Assembly (NCBI RefSeq): GCF_005938225.1
Contig: NZ_VCPC01000004.1
Location: forward strand, 62,001 to 126,000
Length of the DNA: 64,000 bases
Direction: 5' to 3'
Origin: Arenibacterium halophilum
Lineage (GTDB): Bacteria; Pseudomonadota; Alphaproteobacteria; Rhodobacterales; Rhodobacteraceae
The notes beneath the pieces were generated by a model. The model searched no databases. It was not told the origin of the DNA and worked only from the letters and a program-made list of their open reading frames with translations. The position numbers were made by a program, and so were the translations under genes. This document shows, piece by piece, positions 1 to 9,464 of the stretch. How positions within the stretch are numbered: position 1 is the stretch's first letter; each line of letters starts with the position of its first letter.

Positions 1-224
1 GACAGCCACGGCGCGGCCTCGGCATAAGCCGCGTCGAAAACATCCCGCGATTCGGATTTCGTCAGGTTCAGCCCGGATTTTCCCGCCATCAGCAGCTTGC
101 GGCCCAGCGACGGCTTGGCCTCGGCCACCAGAACGGGCTGGCCTGCGGCGGCGATGACCTCGGCCGCCATCAGCCCGGCGGGGCCGCCGCCGATCACCAC
201 GATGGGGCTGTTGTCGTCTTGCAT
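1..224 (-). CDS. HI0933/YhiN-family flavoprotein, 5' part only
   Basis: This is the first 74 codons of a minus-strand gene that runs off the left edge. The protein opens with a dinucleotide-binding fold, VVIGGGPAGLMAAEVIAAAG (residues 9-28), followed by an acidic strand end (VAEAKPSLGRKLLMAGKSG) and GLNLTKSE. The GRKLLMAGKSGLNLT stretch is characteristic of the HI0933/YhiN family of NAD(P)/FAD-dependent oxidoreductases, whose physiological substrate is poorly defined. The ATG at 222-224 is the natural start because the Rossmann strand begins right after it. The rest of the gene, including the C-terminal FAD contacts, is outside the window. It diverges from the small HNH gene that follows. Confidence 0.8.
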   Translation of the reverse strand, partial: MQDDNSPIVVIGGGPAGLMAAEVIAAAGQPVLVAEAKPSLGRKLLMAGKSGLNLTKSESRDVFDAAYAEAAPWL

Positions 225-301
225 GGCCGGTGCCTCTTGGGTCAGGGTCTGAAATGGGCCGGGCCAAGGTGTGCCCCGCGACCCGCCAAGGTGCAAGCGC
301 G

Positions 302-592
302 ATGTCCGAGTTCCCCACCTGCCCGCTGTGCGGCCGCCCGATCCCGCCGGATGTGCCGCAAAGCCAGCACCACCTGATCCCGAAGCTGCGCGGCGGCAAG
401 GGCGGGCCGGTCGTGTTGCTGCACCATATCTGCCACCGCGAAATTCACGCGACGCTAAGCGAAACCGAACTGGCGCGCGATTACGCGACGGTCGAGGCGT
501 TGCGTGCCCACCCCCGGCTGGATCGCTTCATCCGCTGGGTCAGGAAACGCCCGCCCGGATTCAACTCGCGCATTCCGGGCAAGCGGCGGTAG
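302..592 (+). CDS. Small HNH-nuclease-like protein
   Basis: This 96-residue cytoplasmic protein has a zinc-knuckle-like CPLC pair (residues 7-10), a QHHLIPK motif and a second HHICHREIHA motif. That spacing fits a compact HNH endonuclease fold, in which the first His pair would hold the general base and the last His the metal. No second CxxC pair is evident, so the zinc site may be incomplete. The start at 302 is used because the protein then opens directly before the CPLC motif; upstream in-frame codons are low-complexity. Stand-alone HNH proteins of this size are common in Rhodobacteraceae without an assigned role. The gene converges tail to tail with the crotonase gene. Nuclease activity is inferred from motif only. 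Confidence 0.65.
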   Translation: MSEFPTCPLCGRPIPPDVPQSQHHLIPKLRGGKGGPVVLLHHICHREIHATLSETELARDYATVEALRAHPRLDRFIRWVRKRPPGFNSRIPGKRR

Positions 593-1204
593 TCATCGGC
601 ACAGCGCCGCGATGTCCCGCACCAGCGCGGGGTCGGCCGCCAGCGAATCCGCCAGCAATTCGCGGGCGGTGTCCACCAACGCCTCGGGCTCGACGATCCG
701 GTCGATCATGCCGAACATCAACGCCTCTTCCGCCGTGATCTTCTGCCCCGCCATCAGGATCAGCCGGGTGCGTGCGGGGCCGATCAGCGCCGCCATGCGC
801 GCCGGATCGGAGGGCTGCGGGCGCACACCGCGTTTCAGCACCGGATAGAACACCTTGGCTCCCGGCACCGCGATGCGCAGGTCGCAGGCCAGCGCCATGC
901 CGATGGACCCGCCCGCCAGCGTGCCGTTCAGCGCCGCGACCGTCAGCCCCGGCAGATCGGCAATCGCCTGCGACAGCCGTTCCCACAAGGGCGAGGTCGC
1001 CAGCCCCTTCTCGGCCACCTCGTCCAGATCGGCGCCGGCACTGAACACGCGGCCCACGCCGGTCAGGATGACCCCGCGCGCCTCTTGCGCCTGATCAGCG
1101 ATCTCGATCAGCCGCTCCAGCATCGCCTCGGTCACCGAATTCGCCTTGTCGGCGCGGTCCAGCGTGACCACCCACAAATCCCCGTCGCGTTCCAGCTGGA
1201 TCAT
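593..1204 (-). CDS. Enoyl-CoA hydratase/isomerase family protein (short crotonase)
   Basis: The protein has 203 residues and belongs to the crotonase superfamily. It shows the opening MIQLERDGDLWVVTLDRADK, the first oxyanion-hole segment FSAGADLDE and the second, NGTLAGGSIGMALACDLRIA. The family is usually about 255-265 residues, so this one lacks most of the C-terminal helical lid that packs the trimer. It may be a truncated but stable subclass; the ORF is otherwise intact. Acyl-CoA substrate and reaction (hydratase, isomerase or hydrolase) cannot be read from the sequence. Its stop lies directly against the convergent HNH gene. It is not near the other acyl-CoA genes of the window, so it is probably unrelated to the aromatic pathway. 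Confidence 0.8.
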   Translation of the reverse strand: MIQLERDGDLWVVTLDRADKANSVTEAMLERLIEIADQAQEARGVILTGVGRVFSAGADLDEVAEKGLATSPLWERLSQAIADLPGLTVAALNGTLAGGSIGMALACDLRIAVPGAKVFYPVLKRGVRPQPSDPARMAALIGPARTRLILMAGQKITAEEALMFGMIDRIVEPEALVDTARELLADSLAADPALVRDIAALCR

Positions 1205-1351
1205 GCCCGTTTCCCTTCTGCGCTGTGCGCCCTCTGTCTACCCGCAGGGGCGGGCGAAGGGTAGGCATTGCATCGGCAACCTTGCCCCCTTGACGCACCT
1301 CCGGCCAATGCCGACCATGTCGCCCAATTCATAACGAAAGGTATTGAGACG

Positions 1352-2878
1352 ATGACAGCCGTTTTTCGACGCACCGCAACCAGCCTGGGCCTGATCCTGG
1401 CCGCGCAGGCCGCCCATGCGGATCTGACCCCGCAACAGGTCTGGACCGACTGGAAGGATTACCTGGCGTCTTCGGGATACGAGGTATCCGCGCAAGAGGC
1501 GACATCGGGCGACACGCTAACCGTTTCGGACCTGAAGCTGACCCTGCAGATTCCCGACGAAGACGCGACCATCAACATGCAGATCCCATCGATCGACCTG
1601 ACCGGACGATCCGGCAAGGTGTCGGTCAGCTATCCGAATCCGCTGGTGATTTCGGTCAGCGGAGTCGAGGCTGGAGGTGCGGAAACTGTCGGCAGCGGCA
1701 ACATCGTCATCAATCATACCGGTATGGTGCTCGAGGCCTCGGGCGATCCGTCGAACCTGACCTATGTCCACGCTTGGGATTCCCTGGAAATGACTCTCGC
1801 GGACCTTGCCGAAGATGGCCGCCCGATCCCGCCCGAGGCTGTCTCGGTCAAGGTGACCCTGGGTGCCAGCGACGGCACGGCGACCATGAAGACCGGCGCG
1901 ATGCGGGACATTGACCAGACGTTCACCATCGCCTCGGTCGATTACGATTTCCGCTTTGACGACCCGACATCGGACGACGGGGGTACGATGACAGGAGGGC
2001 TGACCGATCTGACGATGGACGCCCGCGGCACGATTCCGGCACAGATGGACACCCAGACCATGAAGGCGATGCTGGACGCCGGGTTCACGGTCGACGGCGG
2101 GTTCACCTATGGCGCAGGCAAATCCAACATCGACGGCGTTGGAGACGGCGAGGCCTTCACCATGTCAAGCGCGTCGCAGGGGGGCGAGCTGCGCTTTGCC
2201 ATGACCCGCGACAGTCTTGCCTACGACGTGGCGGCCAACGCGATGCAGGTGACGGTGGCGGCGCCTGAAATGCCGTTCCCCGTGTCGTTCGAAATGGCGC
2301 GCGCGGCGCTGAAACTGGCCTTCCCGACCGCCAAGACGGAAGAGCCGCAGGATTTCGCGCTGGGGCTGACGCTGGGCGATTTCACCATGTCCGACATGAT
2401 CTGGGGCATGTTCGACCCCTCGGGCAAGCTGCCCCGAGACCCGGCCACCGTGGCGCTGGATCTGACAGGCAAAGCGGCGCTGCTATTTGACATGATGGAC
2501 CCGGAACAGGCGAGCAAGGCCGGTATGTCGGGCGCGATGCCCGCCGATCTGGAAAGCCTGCAGATCAACGATCTCAAGGTCTCGGCCGTGGGGGCCGATC
2601 TGTCGGGCAATGGCGCCTTTACCTTCGACAGCTCAGATATGGCGTCGTTCAACGGTATCCCCAAGCCGACCGGCAAGGTCGATCTGGCGCTGACCGGCGC
2701 GAACGCATTGATCGACAAGCTGATCGAGATGGGGCTGGTGTCGCAGCAGGATGCGATGGGCGCGCGGATGATGATGGGCATGATCGCCGTACCGGGCGAC
2801 GGGCCGGACAGCCTGAAATCGACAATCGAGATCAACGAGGCGGGGAACATCCTCGCCAACGGGCAGCGGATCAAATAG
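1352..2878 (+). CDS. DUF2125 domain-containing secreted protein
   Basis: This 508-residue protein begins with a signal peptide (MTAVFRRTATSLGLILAAQAAHAD) that is probably cleaved after AHA. The mature part is rich in beta-strand-like repeats of alternating polar and hydrophobic residues, with many Met and Asp, and matches the layout of the DUF2125 family common in Rhodobacterales. No catalytic motif is visible. A periplasmic or outer-membrane-associated structural role is plausible but unproven. The ATG at 1352 is preferred over upstream in-frame codons because it gives a proper signal peptide. A hairpin at 2906-2928 follows the stop. I see no functional link to either neighbour. Confidence 0.75.
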   Translation: MTAVFRRTATSLGLILAAQAAHADLTPQQVWTDWKDYLASSGYEVSAQEATSGDTLTVSDLKLTLQIPDEDATINMQIPSIDLTGRSGKVSVSYPNPLVISVSGVEAGGAETVGSGNIVINHTGMVLEASGDPSNLTYVHAWDSLEMTLADLAEDGRPIPPEAVSVKVTLGASDGTATMKTGAMRDIDQTFTIASVDYDFRFDDPTSDDGGTMTGGLTDLTMDARGTIPAQMDTQTMKAMLDAGFTVDGGFTYGAGKSNIDGVGDGEAFTMSSASQGGELRFAMTRDSLAYDVAANAMQVTVAAPEMPFPVSFEMARAALKLAFPTAKTEEPQDFALGLTLGDFTMSDMIWGMFDPSGKLPRDPATVALDLTGKAALLFDMMDPEQASKAGMSGAMPADLESLQINDLKVSAVGADLSGNGAFTFDSSDMASFNGIPKPTGKVDLALTGANALIDKLIEMGLVSQQDAMGARMMMGMIAVPGDGPDSLKSTIEINEAGNILANGQRIK

Positions 2879-2905
2879 GCGACGCCGCGCCATGACAGGG
2901 GAAAC

Positions 2906-2928
2906 GGGCCGCCTTGCTGCGGCCCTTT
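2906..2928 (+). terminator. Hairpin after the DUF2125 gene
   Basis: A 7-bp GC stem (GGGCCGC paired with GCGGCCC, loop of 6) lies 28 bases after the stop codon and is followed by only a short T run. It looks like a weak intrinsic terminator between the DUF2125 gene and pmbA. Confidence 0.5.
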
Positions 2929-2998
2929 CCGGTTTCGCCCCTTGCGGCGATGCGGTTGGGCCGCTACCTCGGAGGCATCCCAAAGGAACAGAGCCCCG

Positions 2999-4345
2999 AT
3001 GACCGAACCGCTTGACGCCCTGACCGATGCGCTTTTGTCCCGGGCCCGCAAGGCCGGGGCCGACCATGCCGATGCAGTGGCGATGCGCGGCACTTCTCTG
3101 TCGATCGACGTACGCAACGGGGTGCTGGAACATGCCGAACGCGCCGAAGGTGTCGATATCGGGCTGCGGGTTCTGATCGGGCGGCGGCAGGCCATCGTTT
3201 CGGCTTCGGATGTGTCCGAGCGTACGATGGACGATATGGCCGAACGCGCCGTGGCAATGGCCCGCGAAGCCCCCGAGGATCCGCACGCCGGTCTGGCCGA
3301 CCCGGACCAACTCGCCCGCGACATCAGCGCCGCCGCGCTTGAACTGGCCGACCCGTCCGACGAACCAGCGCCCGAGGCGCTGCTGGCCGATGCCGCCGCC
3401 GCCGAGGCCGCCGCGCTGGCGGTTCAAGGCGTCACGCAGGTGCAGGGCGCCGATGCAGGGTACGGCCGCCATGGTGTTTATATCGCGGGTACCAACGGAT
3501 TTTCCGGCGGCTACGAACGCACCAGCAGGTCACTGTCCTGCGTCGCCATCGCAGGCACCGGCACCGGGATGGAACGCGACCACGACGGCGATTGGCGCGT
3601 TTTCCAGTCCGACCTGCGCGCGGCAGACGAGATCGGCCAACAGGCCGGCGCCCGCGCGGTGGAACGGCTGAACGCGCGCAAACCCGCAACCGGGCGCTAT
3701 CCGGTGCTGTTTGACGAACGTATCGCCAGCTCGCTGATCGGGCACCTGCTGGGCGCGGCCAACGGTGCCTCGGTGGCGCGCGGGTCGTCCTGGCTGACCG
3801 GCAAGATCGGGGCACAGGTTCTGCCCAAGGGCCTGTCGCTGATCGAGGATCCGCACCGCCCGCGCAGCTCCGGCTCGCGCCCCTTCGATGGCGAAGGGCT
3901 GGCGACACACCGCCGCGCGATTGTCGACGATGGCGTGCTGACCGGCTGGACGCTGGACCTGTCGAGCGCGCGCAAGCTGGGCATGGCGCCCACCGGCAAT
4001 GCCGCGCGCGGGACCTCTTCGCTGCCGTCGCCGGTGAACTGGAACATCGAACTGACGCAAGGCACCGCCAGCCGCGCCGACCTGCTTCGCGACATGGGCA
4101 CCGGCCTGCTGGTGACGTCGCTGATCGGGTCCACGATCAACCCCAACACCGGGGATTATTCGCGCGGAGCCTCGGGATTCTGGGTCGAAAACGGCGAGAT
4201 CGCCTATCCGGTGAACGAATGCACCATCGCGGGCAACCTGAACGACATGCTGGCCGGATTCGTCCCCGCCAACGATGCGCGCGCGTGGCTGTCGCGGGTC
4301 GTGCCATCGCTGCTGGTCGAAGGGATGACGCTTGCCGGCCAGTGA
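2999..4345 (+). CDS. pmbA: TldD/PmbA family metallopeptidase-like protein
   Basis: This 448-residue protein has the two-domain layout of PmbA/TldE: an N-terminal helical part and a C-terminal beta-rich part with GASGFWVENGEI and VNECTIAGNLNDML near the end, which are strongly conserved in the family. In enterobacteria TldD-TldE is a heterodimeric zinc peptidase that cleaves unfolded peptides such as microcin B17 and CcdA. The catalytic zinc sits in TldD, and PmbA subunits usually lack the HExxxH motif; none is visible here. The ATG at 2999 is chosen because the family starts close to it. The gene overlaps cysQ by 14 bases, so it probably leads the pmbA-cysQ-DUF4170-waaA-lpxK transcription unit. 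Confidence 0.88.
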   Translation: MTEPLDALTDALLSRARKAGADHADAVAMRGTSLSIDVRNGVLEHAERAEGVDIGLRVLIGRRQAIVSASDVSERTMDDMAERAVAMAREAPEDPHAGLADPDQLARDISAAALELADPSDEPAPEALLADAAAAEAAALAVQGVTQVQGADAGYGRHGVYIAGTNGFSGGYERTSRSLSCVAIAGTGTGMERDHDGDWRVFQSDLRAADEIGQQAGARAVERLNARKPATGRYPVLFDERIASSLIGHLLGAANGASVARGSSWLTGKIGAQVLPKGLSLIEDPHRPRSSGSRPFDGEGLATHRRAIVDDGVLTGWTLDLSSARKLGMAPTGNAARGTSSLPSPVNWNIELTQGTASRADLLRDMGTGLLVTSLIGSTINPNTGDYSRGASGFWVENGEIAYPVNECTIAGNLNDMLAGFVPANDARAWLSRVVPSLLVEGMTLAGQ

Positions 4346-5135
4346 TCTGCCCCTGCTGATCGAGGCCGCGCGCGCCGCCGGAACCGTTGCCACCGGGTTC
4401 GCGGGCAAGACCGCGCGCCGATGGGACAAGCCCGATGGCGCCGGCCCGGTTACCGAGGCCGACATTGCGGTGAACGATCTGTTGCACGACACGCTGCGCG
4501 CGGCCCGTCCCGACTATGGCTGGCTGTCAGAGGAAACCGAAGACACCGGCGACCGTCTGACGCGCGAAAAGGTCTTCATCATTGATCCGATCGACGGCAC
4601 GCGCAGCTTTGCCGAGGGGTCGGATTCCTGGGCACATGCGATTGCCGTGGCCGAACGCGGCGTGGTCACCGCCGCTGTCATCTACCTGCCGAAACGGGAT
4701 CTGCTGTATTCGGCGGCGCGCGGCGCAGGCGCGGAATGCAACGGCGCATCCATCGCCCCCAGCCGCCCCGACGGGCTGGCCGAGGCCGAGATCCTGACGA
4801 CCCGCCCCGCCCTGGCCCGCGAACATTGGCAGGGCGACCGTACGCCCGCCTTTCGCCACGCCTATCGCCCCTCGCTGGCCTATCGCATGGCGCTGGTGGC
4901 GCAGGGCCGGTTCGACGGGATGCTGACGCTGCGCCCCTGCTGGGAGTGGGACATCGCCGCCGGAGACCTGATCCTGCGCGAGGCGGGTGCCGCCTGTACC
5001 GACCGCAGCGGCGCAGCGCTGGTGTTCAACAATCCGCATCCGATGCAGAACGGGCTGATCGCGGCAGGGCCCGACATTCACGCCAGCATCGCAACCGCGC
5101 TGAAACCGCCCAAGCGCGACAACCCGCGAACTTGA
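4332..5135 (+). CDS. cysQ: Inositol-monophosphatase family phosphatase, CysQ-like
   Basis: This 267-residue protein of the lithium-sensitive phosphatase fold carries the metal-binding signatures LSEETED, DPIDGTRSFAEGSDSWA and, near the C terminus, WEWDIAAGDLI. Family members remove phosphate from 3'-phosphoadenosine 5'-phosphate or inositol phosphates using two or three Mg ions bound by these acidic residues. CysQ is the closest role by overall layout, but substrate cannot be separated from inositol-1-phosphate by eye. Translation most likely starts at a TTG (4332) inside the end of pmbA, giving a 14-base overlap and translational coupling; no ATG in frame gives the full N-terminal helix. Confidence 0.82.
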   Translation: MPASDLPLLIEAARAAGTVATGFAGKTARRWDKPDGAGPVTEADIAVNDLLHDTLRAARPDYGWLSEETEDTGDRLTREKVFIIDPIDGTRSFAEGSDSWAHAIAVAERGVVTAAVIYLPKRDLLYSAARGAGAECNGASIAPSRPDGLAEAEILTTRPALAREHWQGDRTPAFRHAYRPSLAYRMALVAQGRFDGMLTLRPCWEWDIAAGDLILREAGAACTDRSGAALVFNNPHPMQNGLIAAGPDIHASIATALKPPKRDNPRT

Positions 5136-5195
5136 CGCGCCCCCGCGCCGCCGTAGGATCCGGCGCGATCCACCCCCGCCTGAAAGGAAACGGAA

Positions 5196-5438
5196 ATGGT
5201 TCAACGGCTTCACCTTGTCTTTGGTGGCGAACTGATCGACCCCCAGAAAAACCGGTTCAAGAACGTCGAGGATATCCACATCGTCGGCATGTTCCCGAAC
5301 TATGAAACCGCCTATAACGCTTGGAAATCCGAGGCACAGCGCACGGTGGATAATGCCCATATGCGCTATTTCATCGCCCATCTTCACCGACTGCGGGACG
5401 AAGAGGCGCAGGCATCCCCGACAGAAGAGCTGGGCTGA
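5196..5438 (+). CDS. DUF4170 domain-containing protein
   Basis: This 80-residue protein contains HLVFGGELIDPQ, FKNVEDIHIVGMFPNY and AYNAWKSEAQRTVDNA, a pattern typical of the alphaproteobacterial DUF4170 family, which has no known activity. It is small, soluble and charged, with no signal peptide. A good ribosome-binding sequence (AAAGGA) lies just upstream of the ATG. The gene is commonly found between an inositol-monophosphatase-type gene and a Kdo-transferase gene in this bacterial group, as here, which suggests a link to lipopolysaccharide or envelope metabolism, by context only. Confidence 0.85.
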   Translation: MVQRLHLVFGGELIDPQKNRFKNVEDIHIVGMFPNYETAYNAWKSEAQRTVDNAHMRYFIAHLHRLRDEEAQASPTEELG

Positions 5439-5441
5439 TCC

Positions 5442-6680
5442 TTGGCCCGCGGGCTTGGCCTTGCGTCTCTTGGGGCGCGGCCCCGGCGCGATGCCGTGCC
5501 GGAAGACCCCGGGCGCCCCGCGCGCCCGGCCGGGCCAGTGCTGTGGTTTCACGCCAGCACGCCGATCCAGTTCGCCGCGCTGGCGGATCTGGCCCAGCGC
5601 ATCGGCATGGTGCGGCCCGACGTGCAGGTGGTGACCAGCTTTGACGCGCAATCCATGCCCGAACCCACGCCCGAGGCCGCCGGGTTCGCCGTGTATTGCC
5701 ACGCGGTGCAAGCCGATCTGGCCACCCATGCCGATGCGTTTCTGGATCATTGGCAACCCGATCTGTGTCTCTGGGCCGGAGGGCGGTTGATTTCGCACTA
5801 CACGCGCGCCGCTGCCCGGCGTGGCATGGCAATGATCCTGGCCGACGTATCCGCAGGCGATTTTCAGGCGGGCCGGTTCCGCTGGCTGCCGTCTTTCGCC
5901 CGCTCGGGTCTGGACCAGTTCGACACCATTCTGGTGACCTCGCGCGCCGCGCAGCAGGCGGTGGCACGGCTGGGCATTGCGCCCGCCAAAGTCTCGCAAA
6001 CCGATCCGCTGCGCCCCGGCGTGTCGCCACCGCCCTGCCACGATGGCGACCTTGCCGACCTGACGACCGATCTGGCCGCGCGCCCGGTCTGGCTCTCGGC
6101 GCGGACCCAACCGGACGAGATCGACGCCGTTATCGCGGCCCATCGCGCCGCACTGCGGCTGTCGCACCGGCTGTTGCTGATCCTGCATCTGGATCAGGCG
6201 TCCTGCCGTGATGGGCTGTGCGAGCGGCTGGCCGCCCATCGCTTGCGCTTTGCCGACTGGGACAATGGCGACCCCGTCGAAGATCCGATACAAATCCTGA
6301 TTTCCACCGACGAGGCCGATCTTGGCCTGTGGTATCGCATTGCGCCGATTGCCTTTCTTGGCAACTCGCTTTCCCCGGATGGCACAGGGATAAGCCCGCT
6401 GGATGCCGCCGCGCTGGGCTCGGCCGTGCTGTTTGGACCGCATGTAGGCGCCCATGCCGACACCTATACGCGGCTAACGGCCGCCGGGGCGGCGCGCACC
6501 GTGACCAGCGCCGAAACACTCGGGTCCGCGCTGCTGACACTGATCGCACCGGATCACGCGGCCACGATGGCCCTTTCGGGCTGGCAGATCGCGACCGAGG
6601 GCGCCGAGCTGACCGACCGGTTGGTCGACATGGTGCAGGATCGGCTGGATCAACTTGAGGCCGCGCATGAAACCACCTGA
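5442..6680 (+). CDS. WaaA/KdtA-like glycosyltransferase with altered active site
   Basis: This 412-residue member of the Kdo-transferase (GT30) family sits directly before lpxK. The N-terminal half begins with [20 protein letters not shown], and the C-terminal half has PIAFLGNSL and [18 protein letters not shown], which correspond to the family's GGSL and GGHNPLEPA region. Canonical WaaA has HxxSVGE with a catalytic Glu; here the equivalent position is Gln43. The ETELWPN motif is also replaced (CLWAGGRL). The protein may be a divergent or non-catalytic paralogue rather than the main Kdo transferase. No N-terminal membrane segment is visible. The proposed TTG start at 5442 lies three bases after the DUF4170 stop; the end overlaps lpxK by 14 bases. 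Confidence 0.75.
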   Translation: MARGLGLASLGARPRRDAVPEDPGRPARPAGPVLWFHASTPIQFAALADLAQRIGMVRPDVQVVTSFDAQSMPEPTPEAAGFAVYCHAVQADLATHADAFLDHWQPDLCLWAGGRLISHYTRAAARRGMAMILADVSAGDFQAGRFRWLPSFARSGLDQFDTILVTSRAAQQAVARLGIAPAKVSQTDPLRPGVSPPPCHDGDLADLTTDLAARPVWLSARTQPDEIDAVIAAHRAALRLSHRLLLILHLDQASCRDGLCERLAAHRLRFADWDNGDPVEDPIQILISTDEADLGLWYRIAPIAFLGNSLSPDGTGISPLDAAALGSAVLFGPHVGAHADTYTRLTAAGAARTVTSAETLGSALLTLIAPDHAATMALSGWQIATEGAELTDRLVDMVQDRLDQLEAAHETT

Positions 6681-7665
6681 GTTCTGGAACAACGCGCCGG
6701 ACCACCCCGGGCTGGCCGCGCGACTTCTTGCGCCCTTGGGTTGGGCCTATGGCCGCGCAACGGCACGGCGCGTGGCCGGATCGGCAGGCGCCGCGCCCGG
6801 TGTGCCTGTGATCTGTGTCGGCAACCTGAACGCAGGCGGCACCGGCAAGACACCAACCGCGATCTGGTTGGTCGAGCGGTTGCGCGCCATGGGGCACGAG
6901 CCCCATGTCGTCAGCCGCGGCTATGGTGGAACGCTGACGGCCCCAACCGAAGTTGACCCCGCCCGCCACACCGCTGCGCAAACCGGGGACGAGCCGCTGC
7001 TGCTGGCCGCCTTTGCGCGCGTCTGGGTGGCGCGTGACCGTGCCGCCGGGGCACGGGCGGCAGCGCAGGCCGGCGCGACCGTGATCATTATGGACGACGG
7101 ATTCCAGAACCCTTCGGTTTCAAAAGATTTTTCCATTGTTGTCGTGGATGCCGCCGTGGGCTTTGGCAACGGCCGCTGCCTGCCCGCTGGCCCCCTGCGC
7201 GAACCCGTGGCTGCGGGCCTGCGCCGTGCCGATCTGGTGCTGTCGCTGGGCGCACCCGAAGCGCAGACCGATTTTGCCGCGCGTTGGGGCGATGCAATTT
7301 CCGTGCCCCACGTGACAGGCGAAGTGCGCCCGCTGGAAACAGGTATGGACTGGGCCGGAACGCCGGTGCTGGCTTTTGCAGGGATCGGGCGACCCGAGAA
7401 ATTCTTTGCCACGCTGCGTGCTTTGGGCGCAGACATCCGCCGCGCGCAGGCGCTGGACGATCACCAAAGGCTGTCGCCGACCCTGCTGTCGCGACTGGAG
7501 GCAGAGGCGCGCAGTCTGGGCGCCCAACTGGTGACCACGGAAAAGGACGCCGTGCGCCTGCCGTCAGCCTTTCGCCGAAACGTCATCACCCTGCCAGTGC
7601 GCTTGCAGATCGAACAGGCCGAGGCGTTGGAGCAACGGCTGCGCGCCGTTGCCCCCCCGCCTTAG
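6667..7665 (+). CDS. lpxK: Tetraacyldisaccharide 4'-kinase
   Basis: LpxK phosphorylates the 4' position of the lipid A disaccharide at the inner face of the cytoplasmic membrane. The 332-residue product has the family P-loop [13 protein letters not shown] (residues about 56-68), the SRGYGG motif, the DDGFQNPS motif and the [10 protein letters not shown] motif near the C terminus, all diagnostic. The length is normal. The ATG at 6667 starts the conserved [10 protein letters not shown] opening and lies inside the end of the waaA-like gene. It is the last gene of the envelope operon and converges with the CaiB-family gene, overlapping it by four bases. Confidence 0.95.
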   Translation: MKPPEFWNNAPDHPGLAARLLAPLGWAYGRATARRVAGSAGAAPGVPVICVGNLNAGGTGKTPTAIWLVERLRAMGHEPHVVSRGYGGTLTAPTEVDPARHTAAQTGDEPLLLAAFARVWVARDRAAGARAAAQAGATVIIMDDGFQNPSVSKDFSIVVVDAAVGFGNGRCLPAGPLREPVAAGLRRADLVLSLGAPEAQTDFAARWGDAISVPHVTGEVRPLETGMDWAGTPVLAFAGIGRPEKFFATLRALGADIRRAQALDDHQRLSPTLLSRLEAEARSLGAQLVTTEKDAVRLPSAFRRNVITLPVRLQIEQAEALEQRLRAVAPPP

Positions 7666-8777
7666 GCGTTGTCTTCGCCCAGTTTCGGCGCCGGACGGTG
7701 CAGCGCCAGTTCGGCATCGGAAAAGCGGAACGGCGCGCGCACGCCCGGCACGCCATCCAGAGAAATCTGCATGCCCCGCGCCACGACCTGCGGATCCGCC
7801 ATCACCTCGGCCAGGTCGTTGATCGGCCCGGCGGGCACGCCCTGCCCTTCGCAGGCGGCCAGCAGATCGGCCTTTGACCAACCCGCCGTCGCGCCGTTCA
7901 GCCGCGCGATCATCACGCGACGGTTGGCGATCCGGTCCTTGTTGTGCAGGAAATCGGGGTGTTGCGCCATGTCGTCCAGCCCCAACAGGCCGCACAGGCG
8001 CTGGTACTGGCCGTCATTGCCGGTGGCGATGATGATGAAGCCATCGGCGCAATCGAACACCTCGTAGGGCGTCAGGTTCATGTGCGCGTTGCCCATGCGG
8101 CCCGGCGCTTCGCCCGTGGTCAGGTAGTTCAGCGCCTGATTGGCGGTCACCGCAACGGCCACATCCAGCAGTGCCATGTCGATATGCTGGCCCTTGCCCG
8201 TCGTGCCCCGCTGATGCAGCGCCGCCAGGATACCCGCGACCGAGTAGACCCCGGTGAAGATGTCGGTGATCGCCACGCCGGTTTTCTGCGGCTGGCCCTC
8301 GGGCGCGCCGGTGATCGACATCAGCCCCGACATGCCCTGAATGATGAAATCATACCCGGCACGATGCGCATAGGGCCCCGTCTGGCCAAACCCGGTGACC
8401 GAGCAATAGATCAGGCGCGGGTTGATTTCAGACAGGCTTTCGTAATCCAGCCCGTATTTCTTCAGCCCGCCGACCTTGAAGTTCTCGATGAAGATATCGG
8501 CGTCGCGCACCATCTCGCGGATCTGCGCCTGCCCTTCGGGGGTCGAGAAATCGACAGTGACCGAGGCCTTGCCCCGGTTGGTCGAATGAAAATAGCTGGC
8601 CGATGTGTCATCGTCGCGGGTGACGAAGGGCGGGCCCCAAGCGCGGGTATCGTCGCCTGCGGGCGACTCGATCTTGGTGACACTTGCGCCAAGATCCGAC
8701 AGGGTCTGACCGGCCCAGGGGCCAGCCAGAATCCGCGCCAACTCAATGACTTTCAGTCCTTCAAGCGGTGCCGGCAT
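7662..8777 (-). CDS. CaiB/BaiF family CoA-transferase
   Basis: This 371-residue class III CoA-transferase opens with [20 protein letters not shown] and has [15 protein letters not shown] and [17 protein letters not shown]. The Asp of GYDFIIQG aligns with the aspartate that forms the acyl-enzyme anhydride in formyl-CoA transferase. The carboxylic acid substrate cannot be deduced. Its start shares one base with the stop of the upstream thioredoxin-fold gene (TAATG arrangement), so the two are translationally coupled, though I see no metabolic logic joining them. Its stop overlaps lpxK by four bases in convergent orientation. Confidence 0.9.
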   Translation of the reverse strand: MPAPLEGLKVIELARILAGPWAGQTLSDLGASVTKIESPAGDDTRAWGPPFVTRDDDTSASYFHSTNRGKASVTVDFSTPEGQAQIREMVRDADIFIENFKVGGLKKYGLDYESLSEINPRLIYCSVTGFGQTGPYAHRAGYDFIIQGMSGLMSITGAPEGQPQKTGVAITDIFTGVYSVAGILAALHQRGTTGKGQHIDMALLDVAVAVTANQALNYLTTGEAPGRMGNAHMNLTPYEVFDCADGFIIIATGNDGQYQRLCGLLGLDDMAQHPDFLHNKDRIANRRVMIARLNGATAGWSKADLLAACEGQGVPAGPINDLAEVMADPQVVARGMQISLDGVPGVRAPFRFSDAELALHRPAPKLGEDNA

Positions 8778-9451
8778 TATTCGCCAAGTTCCGCTTCGAT
8801 CACCTTTTTCAGGTCGTCATAGGGCTGATTTTTCACCATCTTGCCGTTGATGATGAAGCTGGGCGTGCCGGTGATTTCATCGGCGGTGGCGTTTTCCTGA
8901 TACCACGCGATCAGCGCCTGCGCCTTGTCACCATCCTGCAGACAGGCTTCCAGTTCTTCCTGCTCGATCCCGGCAAGGCGGCCGATCTTGCGCAGCGCGC
9001 CGATGGTGCCGGTGTCATTGCCAACCTGGACCCAGTCGCGCTGACCCTTGTACAGCAGATCGGCGATGCCGAAGAACTTGTCGGGCCCGGTGCAGCGCGC
9101 CACCATCGAGGCCCACAGACCGTATTTGTCGAAATACACGTCACGATAGATCAGCTTGACCTTGCCGGTGTCGATGAAATCGCTTTTCAGCTGCTTCATG
9201 CTGCTGGTGTGGAAGTTCGCGCAATGCGGGCAGGTGAAAGAGGCGTATTCCACCATTGTCACCGGCGCATCCTCGGCGCCCAGCGTCATTTCGACGATGG
9301 CTGAGGTATCGGCCTCTGTCGTTTCCTGCGCGTTCGCGGCGCCGACGAACGGATCAATCGCGGTGGTGCCGGGCGTGCCCGGCGTGAAGGTGAAATAAGC
9401 GGCGGCGGCAATCGCGATCGCGCCCCCGGCCAAGGCGAACATGCGGGTCAT
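8777..9451 (-). CDS. DsbA-family thiol oxidoreductase, periplasmic
   Basis: This 224-residue protein has an N-terminal hydrophobic segment (residues about 4-20) that serves as signal peptide or anchor, then a thioredoxin-like domain with the redox motif CPHC (Cys74-Cys77) in YASFTCPHCANFH and the cis-proline loop TGTPSFIING. It is of the DsbA/BdbD type found in alphaproteobacteria (PF13462-like), acting on disulfides in exported proteins. An accessory disulfide may form between the two further Cys residues (RCTG and EACLQ). It is the middle gene of a minus-strand trio, 13 bases after the DciA-like gene and overlapping the CaiB gene by one base. Confidence 0.9.
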   Translation of the reverse strand: MTRMFALAGGAIAIAAAAYFTFTPGTPGTTAIDPFVGAANAQETTEADTSAIVEMTLGAEDAPVTMVEYASFTCPHCANFHTSSMKQLKSDFIDTGKVKLIYRDVYFDKYGLWASMVARCTGPDKFFGIADLLYKGQRDWVQVGNDTGTIGALRKIGRLAGIEQEELEACLQDGDKAQALIAWYQENATADEITGTPSFIINGKMVKNQPYDDLKKVIEAELGE

Positions 9452-9464
9452 GGATACCCCTTTC

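Noticed and set aside
4527-6455. A 642-codon minus-strand open frame under cysQ and the waaA-like gene
   Set aside because: It runs antisense through several real genes, has a low-complexity Gly/Arg/Gln composition and no ribosome-binding site of note.
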